64,000 nt of DNA from Clostridium sp. 27_14 (GTDB lineage: Bacteria; Bacillota; Clostridia; TANB77; CAG-508), in assembly GCA_001916035.1 (NCBI GenBank), contig MNRQ01000022.1:1248-65247 (forward strand). Direction: 5' to 3'. This document shows, piece by piece, positions 62,715 to 64,000 of the stretch. The notes below the pieces were generated by a model. It was not told where the DNA came from and made no database searches. It saw only the letters and a list, made by a program, of their open reading frames with translations. Made by a program: the position numbers and the translations under genes. Position 1 is the stretch's first letter. Every line of letters starts with the position of its first letter.

Positions 62715-63564
62715 GGAAAATTATTGTATGGGAAGAATGGGGCCAAGATTATGTATTCAAACTACTACAGCTTGTAATGGAAAATGTTATTTTTGTGTGG
62801 GGAGATTTAATAAACCATCTAAGACTAATGTGGATGAAATTATAAAAAGTGCTATAAAATTAGATAAATATTTGGATGTTCTTTTGTTAGGTGGAGAATC
62901 AACCTTGTTTCCAGATGATTTAGTTAAAATTATTGATTCTATTGCACCATATAAAAGGAAGATTACAGTTAATACTAATGGTTATAATTTGAAGTGTTTA
63001 TTACCAGTTATAACAAAATTGGATAAAGTAATTGTTTCTGTTATGGGAGATGAAAAAGTAAATAATGAAATAGTTGGAGTTATACCAGAATTAGATCAAA
63101 TAAAAGAATTTCATAGATTAAATCCGAGCCTTAAGTTAAGAGTTAATTGTGTTGTTAATAAAAAGGGGATTGATTCATTTGATAAAATGGAAAAATTTGC
63201 TTTGGAGATGAAGAAAATAGGGTTTACATCAATAAAATTTTCAGAAATGTCAACAGATGATTGTAATGATCCTAATTTTGTTGATTTGCAAAATCTATTG
63301 AAACCATATTGTAGTGATCTTCATCAAGGTGATACTTTACAACATGGTTGTTATTTAGAACCAGAATCACTTAGAAAAAGATTTGGAATAAAAACTATTT
63401 TGAATTTAACTTGTAATTTGAAAACACCAATTAAGCAGCCACAATTTCAGTCATTAAGTTATGAGCCAGTGTGTTTTGATAGTGTATATATATCACCTGA
63501 TGGGAGTATTCATAAAAGGATAGAGGCTTCACAGGATTTGGCAAATGATAGAGGAGCTTGTTAA
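62692..63564 (+). CDS. radical SAM enzyme, second of a tandem pair
   Basis: 290 residues. CNGKCYFC (CxxxCxxC, about 28-35) and VLLLGGESTLFPDDLV are the radical SAM and GGE motifs. The C-terminal GCYLEPESLRKRFGIKTILN, LTCNLK and EPVCFDSVYISPDGSIHKRI keep the extra Cys pattern of the partner. The ATG lies inside the end of the first gene, so the two are translationally coupled and the products may act as a pair. No obvious peptide substrate gene is seen. The protein ends in a cysteine (DRGAC). Confidence 0.82.
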   Translation: MSITLRSKENYCMGRMGPRLCIQTTTACNGKCYFCVGRFNKPSKTNVDEIIKSAIKLDKYLDVLLLGGESTLFPDDLVKIIDSIAPYKRKITVNTNGYNLKCLLPVITKLDKVIVSVMGDEKVNNEIVGVIPELDQIKEFHRLNPSLKLRVNCVVNKKGIDSFDKMEKFALEMKKIGFTSIKFSEMSTDDCNDPNFVDLQNLLKPYCSDLHQGDTLQHGCYLEPESLRKRFGIKTILNLTCNLKTPIKQPQFQSLSYEPVCFDSVYISPDGSIHKRIEASQDLANDRGAC

Positions 63565-63587
63565 TAACATTTAATTTATATAATATA

Positions 63588-63615
63588 AAAAAATCGTCTG
63601 TTTAGACGATTTTTT
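63588..63615. terminator. bidirectional terminator, radical SAM unit and tRNA
   Basis: AAAAAATCGTCT/AGACGATTTTTT, a 12-base-pair stem with a GTTT loop and T-runs on both strands. It is shared by the plus-strand radical SAM pair and the minus-strand tRNA. Confidence 0.88.
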
Positions 63616-63692
63616 TGGTGCTCCCTCAAGGATTCGAACCTTGGACCCACCGGTTATGAGCCGGTTGCTCTGACCAACTGAGCTAAGGGAGC
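63616..63692 (-). tRNA. tRNA with CAT anticodon, probably tRNA-Ile2 (lysidine type)
   Basis: A 77-nt cloverleaf with CCA encoded. The acceptor GCTCCCT pairs with AGGGAGC, the D-arm is AGCTCAGTTGGTCAGAGC, and the anticodon arm ACCGG-CTCATAA-CCGGT is followed by the T-arm GGTTCGAATCC. The paired first base excludes initiator Met. C4-G69 and C5-G68, favoured by TilS, together with the CTCATAA loop suggest Ile2; elongator Met cannot be fully excluded. The other CAT tRNA at 7283 looks like true elongator Met. Confidence 0.85.
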
Positions 63693-63723
63693 GTTAAGAC
63701 ATATTATCCTTAACACAAGTCAT

Positions 63724-63752
63724 AGTATACAGTATTTTTATAAACTTGTCAA
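63724..63752 (-). promoter_or_regulatory. promoter of the CAT-anticodon tRNA
   Basis: On the minus strand TTGACA (63747-63752), 17 bases, TATACT (63724-63729), about 31 bases before the tRNA 5' end. Confidence 0.82.
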
Positions 63753-64000
63753 TAGAAATTTTGAAAAAAATTAAATTTCTTACTCAGGAGAGTTTTATGT
63801 TGTTATTTTTATGATATTTTAAGAGGAAAAAATTTTTTATAAAAATTTTAAAAGATAATGCAGAAAAACGAAAAATGTGATAAAATTTAAAAGTATCAAT
63901 TATAGAATCCTTTAAATGTAAAATTATTTAGAAAGGGAAAACAGATTTTAATAGTAATATTTTGCTATTTAGTAAACAAATATAATAGGAGGGCTTATTA
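63753..64000 (+). other. leader of a gene starting beyond the window
   Basis: About 250 A+T-rich bases without a gene. A strong ribosome site AGGAGGG (63987-63993) lies seven bases from the window edge, so a plus-strand gene probably starts just outside. A small stem AATAG/CTATT (about 63950-63969) precedes it. Confidence 0.5.

Noticed and set aside
1..64000. CRISPR array from the R1 copies
   Set aside because: Copies are kilobases apart, on both strands, variable in length and without spacers of uniform size; no cas genes are present.

Overview
The window reads as a chromosomal segment of a low-G+C, spore-forming member of the Clostridia (Bacillota). The evidence is: strong A+T richness; a Gram-positive order of ribosomal genes; zinc-type S14, four-Cys L33 and a short L36; frequent TTG/GTG starts after strong Shine-Dalgarno sequences; an L-lactate dehydrogenase; RNase J; and the sporulation genes spoVT and spoIVA. 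TGA is used as a stop, so the code is standard. A species cannot be named from the sequence alone.

Layout. 1-4056: rpmG-secE-nusG-rplK-rplA, then an L10-type leader and rplJ-rplL. rplK carries an internal frameshifting deletion, and rpoB/rpoC do not follow rplL. 4104-8957: mtnN, a DapB-like dehydrogenase, a small orphan, a DUF4364-type regulator, a tRNA-Met, ldh and another orphan. 9044-26208: a nearly complete S10-spc-alpha ribosomal superoperon (rpsJ to rplQ with secY, adk, map and infA). rpmD (L30) is missing, and several unusually long spacers are filled by a hairpin family. 26287-38267: recD2, comFC, a lone KAP-type P-loop NTPase, spoVT, RNase J, glutamyl-tRNA synthetase behind a long leader, DUF951 and a small membrane protein. 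38478-48151: engB, serS, DUF1653, a CaCA-type exchanger, prmC, whiA, hemW, a condensation-like acyltransferase with a DUF6320 membrane partner, and rlmN. 48199-58933: spoIVA, a UDP-sugar pyrophosphorylase with a hexapeptide-repeat partner, a holin-like membrane protein, a frameshifted yetF-like gene with a DUF4363 partner, a LonB-like protease, a TetR regulator and an acyl-CoA synthetase. 59155-63692: two orphans, a degenerate-Nudix (NrtR-like) regulator divergent from a tandem pair of related radical SAM enzymes, and a CAT-anticodon tRNA.

Two families of non-coding repeats stand out. Family R1 is a three-module palindromic intergenic element with about 13 copies, degenerate copies or fragments on both strands between operons. 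It shows compensatory changes in its stems and has no transposase nearby. Family R2 is a long imperfect hairpin of 105-125 nt with four copies, all inside the S10-spc-alpha superoperon between rplW/rplB, rplF/rplR and rpsM/rpsK (two in tandem). Its stems vary together around a conserved CTTCA/TTCAGC core.

Other points of interest are an attenuator-like gltX leader with a duplicated 34-nt motif around a terminator, the lone KAP NTPase behind tandem R1 copies, and the Nudix regulator/twin radical SAM locus. Most of the window is ordinary housekeeping DNA. I found no CRISPR array, prophage, insertion sequence or antibiotic-resistance gene.
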